A DNA stretch of 64,000 nt from assembly GCA_049322755.1 (NCBI GenBank), contig JBMOQX010000037.1:1-64000 (forward strand). The letters are read 5' to 3'. Position numbers and translations under genes: made by a program. This document shows positions 51,860-63,122 of this stretch, in pieces (position 1 is the first letter of the stretch; the number at the start of each line of letters is the position of its first letter). The notes beneath the pieces are model-generated. The model was not told the DNA's origin. It worked only from the letters and a program-made list of their open reading frames with translations, and searched no databases. This DNA is from DATIUV01 sp049322755 (lineage in GTDB: Bacteria > Pseudomonadota > Gammaproteobacteria > Burkholderiales > UBA6910).

Positions 51860-52327
51860 GTGCCGCCTGAGGTCGCACCGCTGGACCTGCGCCTGGCGCC
51901 CTCGCTGCGCCTGGCGGCGTTGCTGGTCGCGTTGCACGCGCTGGGCGTGGCCGCAATGGCCTTGAGCGACCTGCCATGGGCGCTGAAGGCGGCGCTGGCG
52001 GTGCTGCTCGCGGCGAGCCTGACCAGCGCCTTGAGGACTCACGTCTGGCCGCGCGGCGCCGGCGCCATCGTGGCGCTGCGGGTATCCGGCGATCGCACCG
52101 CGGTGGTCCTGACCCGCGGCGGGGAACTCATCCCCGGGGACGTCCTCCCGGAATCGCTGGTGCATCCTGCCGCCGTCATCCTGCGGCTGGCGACGGAGCG
52201 GGGCGCGCGCACCGCCATCATCTTCCCGGATGCCGTCGACGCGGATGCCTTCCGTCGGCTGCGCGTGCTGCTGCGCTGGGGCCGTGCGGAAGCCGACCCG
52301 GCAGGGCCCGAGAGCTCGAGCGGCTAG
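51860..52327 (+). CDS. YgfX-like membrane protein
   Basis: A 155-residue protein with two adjacent membrane helices (LRLAALLVALHALGVAAMAL; ALKAALAVLLAASL) and a soluble C-terminal domain. Size, topology and position next to nadB match the YgfX/CptA group, described in E. coli as an inner-membrane partner of SdhE or a cytoskeleton-targeting toxin. No sdhE gene is adjacent here. GTG start 18 bp after the usp gene. Confidence 0.65.
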   Translation: MPPEVAPLDLRLAPSLRLAALLVALHALGVAAMALSDLPWALKAALAVLLAASLTSALRTHVWPRGAGAIVALRVSGDRTAVVLTRGGELIPGDVLPESLVHPAAVILRLATERGARTAIIFPDAVDADAFRRLRVLLRWGRAEADPAGPESSSG

Positions 52328-52333
52328 GCCGTA

Positions 52334-53929
52334 TCAGGCCGGAGCGCGCTTGGGCGCCTCGGGAACCAGCACCGTGTCGGAAGCCGCGGGCAGCGCCTCC
52401 GGATAGTCGCGGCTGAAGTGCAGCCCGCGGCTTTCGTGGCGCAGCAGGGCGCACCTCACGATCAGGTCGGCGGACAGCACCAGATTGCGCAGCTCGAGCA
52501 AGTCGCTGGTGACGCGGAAGTTGGCATAGAACTCGTCGATTTCCTCCGCCAGCAGCTGTATGCGGTGGCGCGCGCGCTCGAGGCGCTTGTCGGTGCGCAC
52601 GATGCCGACGTAGTCCCACATGAAACGCCGAAGCTCGTCCCAGTTGTGGGAGATGACGATCTCCTCGTCGGCGTCGGTCACGCGGCTCTCGTCCCAGGGC
52701 GGCAGCTCCGGCCGGGGCAGGGGAGCCTGGCGCAGGATATCTTCGGCCGCCGCGCGACCGAACACCAGACACTCGAGCAACGAATTGCTGGCCAGGCGAT
52801 TGGCTCCGTGCAGACCGGTGTGGGCGGCCTCGCCGATGGCGTACAGGCCGGGCAGGTCGGTGCGCCCGTTCCAGTCGGTCATCACGCCGCCGCACGTGTA
52901 ATGGGCCGCCGGCACCACCGGCATGGGCTGGCGCGTGATGTCGATGCCGAGTTCCCGGCAGCGTTCGAGTATGGTGGGGAAATGCTCCTCGATGAAGCGT
53001 GCCGGCTTGTGCGAGATGTCCAGGTAGACGCAGTCCAGGCCGCGCTTCTTCATCTCGAAGTCGATGGCCCGGGCGACGACGTCCCGCGGTGCCAGCTCGG
53101 CGCGCTCGTCATGCGCCGGCATGAAGCGGGAGCCGTCCGGCAGCTTCAGCAGCCCCCCCTCGCCGCGCACCGCCTCGCTGATGAGAAAGGACTTGGCATG
53201 GGGGTGGTAGAGGCAGGTGGGATGGAACTGGATGAACTCCATGTTGGCTACCCGGCACCCGGCGCGCCACGCCATCGCGATGCCGTCGCCGGTGGCGGTA
53301 TCCGGGTTGGTGGTGTAGAGGTAAACCTTGCCGGCGCCGCCGGTAGCCAGCACCGCCTGGTCCGCGGCCAGGGTGACCACCTCCCCGGCGCGACGGTCGA
53401 ATGCGTAGACGCCGAGGCAACGCGAGCCCGCCATGCCCAGCTTGGCGGAGGTCAGCAGATCCACTGCCACATGCTGCTCCAGCAGCGTGATGTTGGGGTG
53501 CTGGCGCACCTTGCCTTCCAGGGTGGTTTGCACGGCGCGGCCGGTGGCGTCGGCCGCATGGATCACGCGCCGCACGCTGTGACCTCCCTCGCGGGTGAGG
53601 TGGTAGCCGAGCTCGGTGGTTGCGTCGCGCGTGAACGGCACGCCATGGCCGATCAGCCACTCGATGGCCGTTCTGCCGCGATCCACCACATATCTCGTGG
53701 TGGCATCGTCGCACAGGCCGGCGCCGGCGATCAGCGTATCGCCGACGTGGGCGTCGGCGGAGTCCTCCTGGGAGAGGACGGCGGCGATGCCGCCCTGGGC
53801 CCAGCTGCTGGCGCCGTCCAGGAGCTCGCGCTTGGTGATCAGGCAGACGCGGCGCTCAGCGGCAAGGTGCAGCGCCGCGGTCAGGCCGGCCAGGCCGGTG
53901 CCAATGATGACGACGTCGAAGCGGTGCAT
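52334..53929 (-). CDS. nadB: L-aspartate oxidase
   Basis: NadB makes iminoaspartate for NAD synthesis. The 531-residue flavoprotein has the N-terminal FAD fold (DVVIIGTGLAGLTAALHLA), the SSWAQGGIAAV loop, the active-site region (EFIQFHPTCLY; GEGGLLKLPDG) and the C-terminal helical domain. It is divergent from rpoE and converges on the YgfX-like gene. Confidence 0.96.
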   Translation of the reverse strand: MHRFDVVIIGTGLAGLTAALHLAAERRVCLITKRELLDGASSWAQGGIAAVLSQEDSADAHVGDTLIAGAGLCDDATTRYVVDRGRTAIEWLIGHGVPFTRDATTELGYHLTREGGHSVRRVIHAADATGRAVQTTLEGKVRQHPNITLLEQHVAVDLLTSAKLGMAGSRCLGVYAFDRRAGEVVTLAADQAVLATGGAGKVYLYTTNPDTATGDGIAMAWRAGCRVANMEFIQFHPTCLYHPHAKSFLISEAVRGEGGLLKLPDGSRFMPAHDERAELAPRDVVARAIDFEMKKRGLDCVYLDISHKPARFIEEHFPTILERCRELGIDITRQPMPVVPAAHYTCGGVMTDWNGRTDLPGLYAIGEAAHTGLHGANRLASNSLLECLVFGRAAAEDILRQAPLPRPELPPWDESRVTDADEEIVISHNWDELRRFMWDYVGIVRTDKRLERARHRIQLLAEEIDEFYANFRVTSDLLELRNLVLSADLIVRCALLRHESRGLHFSRDYPEALPAASDTVLVPEAPKRAPA

Positions 53930-54009
53930 GGCGTTCCGTAGGGTGCCCGCAAGGGTAACCCAAGGGGGCCGGCGATTCCAATCGCCCGCGCAACGCCTCG
54001 CCGCAGCGC

Positions 54010-54036
54010 GAACTTCCGCCCGGCGGCGCGGTCTTT
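54010..54036 (+). promoter_or_regulatory. Possible sigma-E-type promoter upstream of rpoE
   Basis: GAACTT (54010-54015), a 16-bp spacer and TCTTT (54032-54036) resemble the ECF sigma-E consensus (GGAACTT / TCTGA-like). A sigma-70-like TATAAT lies nearby at 54084-54089 without a good -35. Autoregulation of rpoE is usual in this cluster. Confidence 0.35.
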
Positions 54037-54162
54037 TTCGTTATCGGGCAGGACGTTGGGCCTGAGAGGCGGGTGGAATACGGTATAATTCCGCGCCACC
54101 GCGCCGGCAAGGCGCGGTTTGCGTTAATCGAACCGACCCACCACTCAGGAAACGTAGCGTCC

Positions 54163-54762
54163 ATGGGAGACCGGGAGATCGACCAGCAGTTGGTCGAACG
54201 AGCGCAGCGCGGCGACAAGCGCGCGTTCGACTTGCTGGTGTCCAAGTACCAGCGCAAGCTGGGCCGGCTCCTGTCCCGGTTCATCCGGGATCCGGCGGAG
54301 ATCGAGGATGTCGCCCAGGAGGCCTTCATCAAGGCCTACCGGGCGCTGCCTTCGTTCCGCGGGGACAGCGCCTTCTACACCTGGCTTTACCGGATCGGCA
54401 TCAACACAGCGAAGAACTACCTGGTGGCCATGGGCCGGCGTGCCCCGACCACCACCGAGTTCGACAGCGAGGAGGCTGAAACTTTTGACGACGCCGATCA
54501 CCTAAGGGATGTCAATACGCCCGAAGCGGAGCTGTTGAGCAAGGAAATCGCCGAAACGGTCAACAGCTCGATGGCGGGGCTTCCGGAGGAATTGCGCACG
54601 GCGATCACGCTCCGGGAAATCGAGGGGCTCAGCTATGAAGAGATCGCAAGCATCATGAATTGCCCGATCGGAACGGTCCGGTCCCGGATCTTCCGGGCGC
54701 GAGAAGCCATTGCCGAGAGTCTGCGGCCGCTGCTCGGGACCAGCAAGGACAAGAGGTGGTGA
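54163..54762 (+). CDS. rpoE: RNA polymerase sigma factor RpoE
   Basis: The envelope-stress ECF sigma factor. The 199-residue protein has region 2 (AFDLLVSKYQRKLGRLLSRF; DVAQEAFIKAYRALPSFRGD; FYTWLYRIGINTAKNYLV) and region 4 (LPEELRTAITLREIEGLSYE; GTVRSRIFRAREAI). ATG 54163 (MGDREIDQQL) fits the family. It heads the rpoE-rseABC-mucD operon. Confidence 0.97.
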   Translation: MGDREIDQQLVERAQRGDKRAFDLLVSKYQRKLGRLLSRFIRDPAEIEDVAQEAFIKAYRALPSFRGDSAFYTWLYRIGINTAKNYLVAMGRRAPTTTEFDSEEAETFDDADHLRDVNTPEAELLSKEIAETVNSSMAGLPEELRTAITLREIEGLSYEEIASIMNCPIGTVRSRIFRAREAIAESLRPLLGTSKDKRW

Positions 54763-54763
54763 C

Positions 54764-55267
54764 GTGACGGAACAACTGTCGGCATTGATGGACGGGGAGC
54801 TCGATAGCGCCGAGGCGGAGGGGCTGATCAAACGACTCCCGGCGGACGCGGCTCTGGTGCACGAGTGGGCCCTCTACCACGTCATCGGCGAGTCCCTGCG
54901 GCAGGAGCGGGTGTACCCCATCAACGTGGTTAGCACAGTGGGCCGGCGGCTGGGGGACGAGCCGACGGTGCTGGCACCGCCCCGTCGCCGGACGCAGCGC
55001 TATCAGGTGTACGCGCTCTCGGCGGCCGCGTCGGTGGTGGCAGTGGCCATGGTGGCGTGGATCATGCTCCAGGGGCAGGCGCCCTCCACCGCGCTACCCA
55101 TGGCGCAGGCTCCGGGCGCCGCTGCGGCGCTGGTGATGCCGGTTTCGGCCACCATGAACGACTACCTTCGGGCCCACCAGGAATATTCCCCCAGCACCCA
55201 GATTCTGGGCGTGGCGCCCTACGTCCGCACGGTTTCCGGCGAGCCGGATCGAGACCTGCGCCGATGA
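54764..55267 (+). CDS. rseA: Anti-sigma-E factor RseA
   Basis: A 167-residue anti-sigma factor: cytoplasmic sigma-binding domain (EQLSALMDGELDSAEAEGLI; HEWALYHVIGESLR), one membrane helix (VVAVAMVAWIMLQ) and a short periplasmic tail. The GTG start is 1 bp after the rpoE stop with AAGAGGTGG upstream. It overlaps rseB as ATGA. Confidence 0.93.
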   Translation: MTEQLSALMDGELDSAEAEGLIKRLPADAALVHEWALYHVIGESLRQERVYPINVVSTVGRRLGDEPTVLAPPRRRTQRYQVYALSAAASVVAVAMVAWIMLQGQAPSTALPMAQAPGAAAALVMPVSATMNDYLRAHQEYSPSTQILGVAPYVRTVSGEPDRDLRR

Positions 55268-56250
55268 TGCGCTGGGGGTTGGCGGCGACGCTGGTGCTCG
55301 CGACGGCCCTGCCGGCGGGCGCCGAGCCCGTCGCCGCCGGACAGGACGGACTGGCGTGGCTGCAACGGATCGCGAGCGCGGCGCGCGAGGTCAATTACCA
55401 GGGCACCTTCGTTTACCAGTACGGCGATCGCGTCGAGACGTCCCGCATCATTCACCTGGTGGACGACAAGGGCGAGCACGAAAAGCTGGAAGCACTCGAC
55501 GGTCCGCCTCGGGAAATCATTCGCAGCAACGACACCGTGCAATGCTACCTGCCGGCCGACAAGACGCTCAAGGTGGACCGGCGCAAACCGCGCCAGACGT
55601 TTCCCGCGCTGCGCCCGGAGCAGCTGAGTTCCCTCCAGGAGTTCTACCGGATACGCACGGTCGGCATCGAGCGCATCGCCGGGCACGAAACCCAGGTGCT
55701 GGCGGTGGAGCCCAAGGACGGCCTGCGCTACGGATACAAGTTGTGGGCGGAAGCCGGCTCGGGGCTGTTGCTCAAGCGGGCGATGCTGGACGATGCCCAG
55801 CGCGTGGTCGAGCAGATCGCCTTCACCCAGGTGGAAATCGGCAAGCCCATCGACCGGGACCTGCTCAAACCCCGATTCGAGGCCCGCGTCGCCGAATGGA
55901 GCCGCAGTGAGAGCGGCGAGACGGAAGCCGGCGGCGCCGCCGGCTCGGCATCCGGCTGGCGCATTCAGGAACAGCCGCCGGGTTTCCGCAAGGTGCTGGA
56001 AACCCGGCGCAAGCTGGCGGGAAAGCCGCATACCGTCACCCATATCATGCTCTCGGACGGCATGGCTGCGGTGTCGGTGTTCATCGAGCCCATCGGCAGC
56101 AAACATCCGCCGGTACAGCATCTCTCCACCCAGGGCGCCATCAACGTCTATTCGCGCCAGGTGGACTCGTATCTGGTGACCGTGGTGGGCGAGACGCCGG
56201 CCGCCACCGTGATGAAGATCGGCAATTCGGTCGCTCAAGAGGGCAGGTAG
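55264..56250 (+). CDS. rseB: Sigma-E regulatory protein RseB (MucB)
   Basis: Periplasmic protein that shields RseA from proteolysis. The 328-residue protein has a signal peptide (MMRWGLAATLVLATALPAGA) and the MucB/RseB two-domain fold (REVNYQGTFVYQYGDRVETS; HETQVLAVEPKDGLRYGYKL; THIMLSDGMAAVSVFIEP). ATGA overlap with rseA. Confidence 0.95.
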   Translation: MMRWGLAATLVLATALPAGAEPVAAGQDGLAWLQRIASAAREVNYQGTFVYQYGDRVETSRIIHLVDDKGEHEKLEALDGPPREIIRSNDTVQCYLPADKTLKVDRRKPRQTFPALRPEQLSSLQEFYRIRTVGIERIAGHETQVLAVEPKDGLRYGYKLWAEAGSGLLLKRAMLDDAQRVVEQIAFTQVEIGKPIDRDLLKPRFEARVAEWSRSESGETEAGGAAGSASGWRIQEQPPGFRKVLETRRKLAGKPHTVTHIMLSDGMAAVSVFIEPIGSKHPPVQHLSTQGAINVYSRQVDSYLVTVVGETPAATVMKIGNSVAQEGR

Positions 56251-56254
56251 CGCC

Positions 56255-56716
56255 ATGCTGGAGTCGCTGGCACGCGTCGTGGAAACCCGTCCCGGATCGG
56301 CCGTGGTGGAAGTTCTCGACAACGCGGGTTGCGGACAGTGCACTGCCGAGCGCACCTGCTCCTCGGCGGTGCTGACCCGCGTGTTTCCCCTGCGCTCGCG
56401 CCGTTTCACGGTTCACGATGCCTTAGGCGTGGGAATCGGTGACGAGATCGTAGTGGCCGTCGACGACGGCGCCCTGTACCGGAGCTCGCTGTGCGTCTAC
56501 GCACTGGCCCTCGGCGGTGTGCTGGCCGGCGCGATGCTCGGCGCTTGGCTGGCGCCCGGCGCCGGCGACGGCGCATCGGCCCTGGGTGCGGCCCTGGGCC
56601 TCGCCAGCGCTTTTCTGATCACGCGGCGCGTCGCCGCAGCACCTCGCTTCGCCCGGATCGCCGTCCCCCGCGTGGTTCGCGCCGGCGGCCGGGCCGCGGT
56701 ATCCTTCGATCGATAA
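56255..56716 (+). CDS. rseC: RseC/SoxR-reducing system protein
   Basis: A 153-residue inner-membrane protein with an N-terminal Cys cluster (NAGCGQCTAERTC) and two membrane helices. It is the fourth gene of the rpoE cluster. Its role in sigma-E control is modest in E. coli. Confidence 0.9.
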   Translation: MLESLARVVETRPGSAVVEVLDNAGCGQCTAERTCSSAVLTRVFPLRSRRFTVHDALGVGIGDEIVVAVDDGALYRSSLCVYALALGGVLAGAMLGAWLAPGAGDGASALGAALGLASAFLITRRVAAAPRFARIAVPRVVRAGGRAAVSFDR

Positions 56717-56736
56717 ACCCACAGGTGGTCATTTCC

Positions 56737-58134
56737 ATGGCGTTGCGCAACATCGTCGCGGCGTGTGCCGCACTTCTCATCGCTTTCCCGGCGGTGGCTC
56801 GCGATCTGCCCGATTTCACGGTGATCGCGGAGCAGCAGGGCGTCGCGGTGGTCAACATCAGCACCACCCAGACGGTGAAGGAAGGGCGTGGGCTCCCGCA
56901 GCTCCCCAACATTCCGGAGGATGACCCGTTCTACGAGTTCTTCCGGCGTTTCATCCCGAACGTGCCGAACCTGCCGCGGGAGTTCCAGTCCCGCTCGCTG
57001 GGCTCGGGTTTCGTCATCAGCAGCGACGGCTACATCCTGACCAACGCCCATGTGGTCGAGAGCGCCGACGAGATCCTGGTGAAGTTCACCGACAAGCGGG
57101 AGTTCAAGGCCACCGTCGTCGGGGCCGACAAGCGCACCGACGTGGCCTTGATCAAGATCGACGCCCAAGGGCTGCCCGCCGTCAAGTTCGGCGATCCCAA
57201 GAAGCTCAAGGTGGGCGAGTGGGTGGTGGCCATCGGCTCGCCGTTCGGATTCGAGAATAGCGTCACGGCGGGAATTGTCAGCGCGAAGGGACGCTCGCTG
57301 CCGCAGGAAAACTTCGTTCCCTTCATCCAGACCGATGTCGCCATCAATCCCGGCAACTCCGGCGGGCCGCTGTTCAATCTCGACGGCCAGGTGGTGGGGA
57401 TCAATTCCCAGATCTACAGCCGCACCGGCGGGTTCATGGGCCTGTCGTTCGCGATCCCGATCGACGTCGCCATGGACGTTGCCGACCAGTTAAAGACCAG
57501 CGGCAAGGTGCGCCGCGGCAAGCTCGGGGTGGTCATCCAGGAGGTGACCAAGGAGTTGGCGGAGTCCTTTGGCCTGGAGAAGCCGGGCGGGGCGCTGATC
57601 GCTTCGGTGGAAAAGGGCAGTCCCGCGGAAAAGGCCGGTCTCCAGGTCAGCGACATCATTCTCAAGTACGACGGCAAGCCGGTGGGCTCGTCCAGCGACC
57701 TGCCGCGGCTGGTGGGCGCCACCAAGCCCGGCGCGCGCGTGAGTGTGCAGGTCTGGCGCAAGGGCGCCGCTCGCGACCTCACGGTGATCGTTGGCGAACT
57801 GAGCGAGGAGACGACCGCGCGCGGTCCCGAAAGCCCCGACAGCAAGGGCGCTGCGGCGGACCGGCTGGGGCTGGTGGTGGCAGATCTCGACGCGGCCAAG
57901 AAGAGCGAACTCGGCGTGCGCAACGGGGTGCTGGTGCAGGACGTCAAGAACGGCGCCGCGGGGCGCGCCGGCATCCGCCCCGGCGATGTGATCCTCGGCG
58001 TGAACAATCAGGACGTGAAGGACGCCGCCCAGTTCCGGGAGCTTGTGAAGGGGCTGGAGAAAGGTCGCAACGTGGCCTTGCTGGTGCGCCGCGGCGATAC
58101 CACCACGTTCATCACCGTCAAGATCGATGGCTGA
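56737..58134 (+). CDS. mucD: DegP/MucD-type periplasmic serine endoprotease
   Basis: A 465-residue HtrA protease: signal peptide (IVAACAALLIAFPAVA), trypsin-like domain with His (LTNAHVVE), Asp (KRTDVALIK) and Ser (NPGNSGGPL), and two PDZ domains. It degrades misfolded envelope proteins. ATG 56737 follows ACAGGTGG. The 3' end overlaps the glutaredoxin-like gene by 8 bp. Confidence 0.95.
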   Translation: MALRNIVAACAALLIAFPAVARDLPDFTVIAEQQGVAVVNISTTQTVKEGRGLPQLPNIPEDDPFYEFFRRFIPNVPNLPREFQSRSLGSGFVISSDGYILTNAHVVESADEILVKFTDKREFKATVVGADKRTDVALIKIDAQGLPAVKFGDPKKLKVGEWVVAIGSPFGFENSVTAGIVSAKGRSLPQENFVPFIQTDVAINPGNSGGPLFNLDGQVVGINSQIYSRTGGFMGLSFAIPIDVAMDVADQLKTSGKVRRGKLGVVIQEVTKELAESFGLEKPGGALIASVEKGSPAEKAGLQVSDIILKYDGKPVGSSSDLPRLVGATKPGARVSVQVWRKGAARDLTVIVGELSEETTARGPESPDSKGAAADRLGLVVADLDAAKKSELGVRNGVLVQDVKNGAAGRAGIRPGDVILGVNNQDVKDAAQFRELVKGLEKGRNVALLVRRGDTTTFITVKIDG

Positions 58135-58378
58135 CAGCGGGCGGCTGATACTCTACAGCCGCGCGTACTGCCACCTGTGCGAGGATCTCCTGAGCGCGCT
58201 GCGGCCGGTTGCGGCCCGCGCCGGCGTAGCCGTTGAGGTGGTGGATGTCGACGCCGACGAGCGCCTGGAAGCAGCCTATGGGGACAAGGTACCGCTGCTC
58301 ATGGGCGGCGGGCGCGAGATCTGCCGCTATCACCTGGATTCAGCGGCGCTGGATGCATACCTGGCTGGAATAAGATAA
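58127..58378 (+). CDS. Glutaredoxin-like protein
   Basis: An 83-residue glutaredoxin fold with the redox motif RAYCHLCEDLL (CxxC) and VPLLMGGGREI (cis-Pro). This small gene between mucD and lepA is typical of betaproteobacteria. Start overlaps mucD. Confidence 0.9.
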   Translation: MADSGRLILYSRAYCHLCEDLLSALRPVAARAGVAVEVVDVDADERLEAAYGDKVPLLMGGGREICRYHLDSAALDAYLAGIR

Positions 58379-58401
58379 AATTTCGGTTTTTTGAAGGACT
58401 T

Positions 58402-58434
58402 GGGGCACGCATGACGTGCCCCTCGCCGTTTTCC
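58402..58434 (+). terminator. Hairpin between the glutaredoxin gene and lepA
   Basis: GGGGCACG (58402-58409), CATGA loop and CGTGCCCC (58415-58422) form a perfect stem, followed by TCGCCGTTTT. It is a weak terminator or a leader structure for lepA. Confidence 0.5.
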
Positions 58435-58501
58435 GACGGCCCCGATCCAGCCCGTTGCACAATCGACCCTCCCCGCCCATCGTGGCGCCGCTGACCGCCG
58501 A

Positions 58502-60295
<1,794 letters not shown>

Positions 60296-60314
60296 CGGCG
60301 GGCGGGGGGAGCGC

Positions 60315-61118
60315 ATGAATTTCGCGCTGATCATGCTGGTGCTGCTGCTGGTTACCGGCGGCGTGTGGGTGCTGGATGCGCTCTGGCTGCGCAAGCACCG
60401 GGACGCGGAAGCCAAGGAGCCGTGGTGGGTGGAATACCCCAAGAGCTTCTTTCCGGTGATCCTGCTGGTGTTCCTGCTGCGCTCGTTCCTGGTGGAGCCG
60501 TTCAAGATTCCATCGGGTTCGATGATACCGACGCTCCTGGTGGGCGATTTCATCCTGGTGAACAAGTTCACCTACGGCATCCGGCTCCCGGTGATCAACC
60601 TGAAGCTGGTGGAGATCAACAATCCGCAGCGCGGCGACGTCATGGTGTTCCGCTATCCGGAAAACCCGTCGCTGGACTATATCAAGCGCGTCGTCGGGAT
60701 TCCCGGGGACGAGGTCGTCTACCGCGACAAGCAGCTGACCATCAACGGTCGGCCGGTTCCGCTCAAGCGCGAGGGCGAGTACGCCTATGTCGAGGACGGC
60801 CTGCGGCTGGTCACGGCCCAGCTCCTGCAGGAGCAGCTGGGGCAGCATACCCACGCGGTACTGGTGCAGCCCGGCCCGCCGAGCGTCCAGCTTGGCGGCG
60901 TGCGCCAGTTTCCGTTCCGGGAGAATTGCTCCTACAATGAATCGGGCCTGCGTTGCAGGGTGCCCACAGGGCATTATTTCCTGATGGGCGACAACCGCGA
61001 CAGCAGCAGCGACAGCCGCTATTGGGGCTTTGTGCCGGACAGTCATATCGTCGGCAAGGCGTTCCTGATCTGGTGGAACTTCGGCAACTTCAGCCGGATC
61101 GGGACCGCGATCCGCTAG
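60315..61118 (+). CDS. lepB: Signal peptidase I
   Basis: LepB removes signal peptides at the periplasmic face. The 267-residue protein has two N-terminal membrane segments, catalytic Ser (PSGSMIPTLLVGD), catalytic Lys (YIKRVVGIPGD) and box E (MGDNRDSSSDSRYWG). It lies in an operon with lepA, the DUF4845 gene and rnc. Confidence 0.97.
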   Translation: MNFALIMLVLLLVTGGVWVLDALWLRKHRDAEAKEPWWVEYPKSFFPVILLVFLLRSFLVEPFKIPSGSMIPTLLVGDFILVNKFTYGIRLPVINLKLVEINNPQRGDVMVFRYPENPSLDYIKRVVGIPGDEVVYRDKQLTINGRPVPLKREGEYAYVEDGLRLVTAQLLQEQLGQHTHAVLVQPGPPSVQLGGVRQFPFRENCSYNESGLRCRVPTGHYFLMGDNRDSSSDSRYWGFVPDSHIVGKAFLIWWNFGNFSRIGTAIR

Positions 61119-61160
61119 CGCGACCGACGCCAGGATACGGTAATGGAAACGGGAGGCGTG

Positions 61161-61514
61161 ATGTTCAAGCAGAAGGGAATCAGCCTGGGCGGCTTTCTGG
61201 TTGTGTGCGTGGTGCTGTTTTTTGGCGCGCTGCTGGCGTTCAAGATCATTCCGCCATACATGGAGTTCCTGAACATCAAGAAGAACATGACTGCCACCGT
61301 GCGGGACCCGACCTTGCAGGACGCATCACCGGCGCAGATTCGGGCCGCGTACGCCAAGCGCGCGGACGTCGACAATGTCACGGTGATCTCGGAAAAGGAC
61401 ATCACGGTCACCAAGGAAGGAGGCTCCTTGGTGCTGTCCACGGCCTATCAGGTGAAGGTGCCGCTGGTGTCCAACATCAGCCTGCTGATGGATTTCAACT
61501 ACGCCACCCGCTAG
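61161..61514 (+). CDS. DUF4845 membrane-anchored protein
   Basis: A 117-residue protein with one N-terminal membrane helix (GGFLVVCVVLFFGALLAFKI) and a periplasmic domain (PPYMEFLNIKKNM; LVLSTAYQVKVPLVSNISLL). Function unknown; the gene is conserved between lepB and rnc in betaproteobacteria. The ATG at 61161 has GGGAGG upstream and is preferred to 61143. Confidence 0.9.
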   Translation: MFKQKGISLGGFLVVCVVLFFGALLAFKIIPPYMEFLNIKKNMTATVRDPTLQDASPAQIRAAYAKRADVDNVTVISEKDITVTKEGGSLVLSTAYQVKVPLVSNISLLMDFNYATR

Positions 61515-61534
61515 CGCGGTGCGATGACACTCGC

Positions 61535-62227
61535 ATGGACGACGCGGCCCTGGCCCGGCGGCTGGGCTACAAGTTCCGCGATCCCCGCCTGCTCCGGCAG
61601 GCGCTGACCCATCGCAGCCACGGCGCCATCCATAACGAGCGCCTGGAGTTTCTCGGCGACGGCGTCCTCAACCTGGCGGTGGCGGTCCTGCTGTTCGAGC
61701 GGCTGGACGAAGCTTCCGAAGGAGCCCTGTCGCGGCTGCGAGCCAACCTGGTGAATCAGCTGACCCTGGCGACCCTGGCGGGGGAGGTGGGTGTAGGCAG
61801 CCACATCCGTCTAGGCGAGGGGGAACTGAAAAGCGGCGGCGCCAGCCGCCCGTCGATTCTCGCCGATACCCTGGAGGCGCTGCTCGGCGCCATCTACCTC
61901 GACGGCGGGTTCGACGCCGCGCTGGAAGTCGTGCGCCGCCTGGTCGGTCCACGCATCGCGGCGGCCGATACTCGGGACGTGGGCAAGGATCCCAAGACCC
62001 GATTGCAGGAGTTGCTCCAGGGCCGCCGCCTCGGGCTGCCGAAATACCAGCAGCTGGCGGCGCACGGCCAGGCCCACGCCCAGACCTTCGAGGTGGAGTG
62101 CCGGGTGGAGGCGCTGGCGCTGCGCTGCACCGGCGAGGGCAGCAGCCGCCGGCGCGCCGAACAGGATGCGGCGCAGCGCATGCTCGCGCTGCTGGAGCCA
62201 CCTCATGGACAAGTCCGGGCCGGCTGA
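61535..62227 (+). CDS. rnc: Ribonuclease III
   Basis: RNase III processes rRNA and structured mRNAs. The 230-residue protein has the signature NERLEFLGDGVLNLAVA (catalytic Glu/Asp), DTLEALLGAIYLDGG and a C-terminal double-stranded RNA-binding domain (DPKTRLQELLQGRRLGLPKY). The 3' end overlaps era by 23 bp. Confidence 0.97.
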   Translation: MDDAALARRLGYKFRDPRLLRQALTHRSHGAIHNERLEFLGDGVLNLAVAVLLFERLDEASEGALSRLRANLVNQLTLATLAGEVGVGSHIRLGEGELKSGGASRPSILADTLEALLGAIYLDGGFDAALEVVRRLVGPRIAAADTRDVGKDPKTRLQELLQGRRLGLPKYQQLAAHGQAHAQTFEVECRVEALALRCTGEGSSRRRAEQDAAQRMLALLEPPHGQVRAG

Positions 62228-63122
62228 TCCCGCGGGGCACCGCTTCGGCAGCGTTGCGCTGCTCGGGCGTCCCAACGTCGGCAAGTCCACCCTGCTCAAC
62301 CGCCTGGTGGGCCAGAAGGTGAGCATTGTCTCGAACCGGCCGCAGACCACCCGCAATGCGGTGCGGGGGATCCTGACCCGGGACGACGTTCAGATGGTGT
62401 TCGTCGATACGCCGGGATTCCAGACCGAGCATCGCAGCGCCCTCAATCGCGCCATGAACCGGAGTGTTGCCCAGTCGCTGGGCGGGGTGGACGCCGTGCT
62501 CTTCGTCCTGGAGGCCCCCAAGCTGACGAGCGCCGACCGCCGCGTCCAGGAGCTGTTCCCGGCGGGCGTGCCGGTGGTGGCGGTGGTCAGCAAGATTGAC
62601 CGCCTAGGCGACAAGGCGGTGCTGCTGCCCCTGATGGGCGAACTGGCGGCAGCCTTCCCGTTCGCCGAGATCGTGCCGGTCAGCGCCGAGCGCGGCTGGG
62701 GCGTGGAGGAACTGGTAAGCGCGCTGGCCCGGCATCTTCCCCGGGGACCGGCGCTCTACGGGGCCGATGAGATTACCGATGCCAGCGAGCGTTTCCTCGC
62801 GGCGGAATTGATCCGGGAGAAGCTTTTTCGCATGCTGGGGGAGGAGTTGCCCTACGCCATGTCGGTCGCCGTAGAGAGCTTTCGCGACGAGCCGGGACTC
62901 AAGCGCATCCAGGCGGTGATCTACGTCGAGAAGGCGTCGCAGAAGGCCATCGTCATCGGCCGCGGCGGCGAGAAACTCAAGGACGTGGCGACGCGGGCCC
63001 GCCTGGAAATGGAGAAGGTCTTCGGCGCCAAGGTGTTCCTGGACGTCTGGGTCAAAGTTCGCAGCGGGTGGCGCGACGACGAGCGCTGGCTGCGCACACT
63101 CGGTCTCGAGGGTGATCGATGA
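62205..63122 (+). CDS. era: GTPase Era
   Basis: Era binds 16S rRNA 3' end during 30S assembly. The 305-residue protein has LGRPNVGKSTLLNRLVGQK, NRPQTTRNAVRGI, DTPGF, SKID and a C-terminal KH domain (AIVIGRGGEKLKDVATRARL). It starts within rnc and ends overlapping recO. Confidence 0.98.
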   Translation: MDKSGPADPAGHRFGSVALLGRPNVGKSTLLNRLVGQKVSIVSNRPQTTRNAVRGILTRDDVQMVFVDTPGFQTEHRSALNRAMNRSVAQSLGGVDAVLFVLEAPKLTSADRRVQELFPAGVPVVAVVSKIDRLGDKAVLLPLMGELAAAFPFAEIVPVSAERGWGVEELVSALARHLPRGPALYGADEITDASERFLAAELIREKLFRMLGEELPYAMSVAVESFRDEPGLKRIQAVIYVEKASQKAIVIGRGGEKLKDVATRARLEMEKVFGAKVFLDVWVKVRSGWRDDERWLRTLGLEGDR

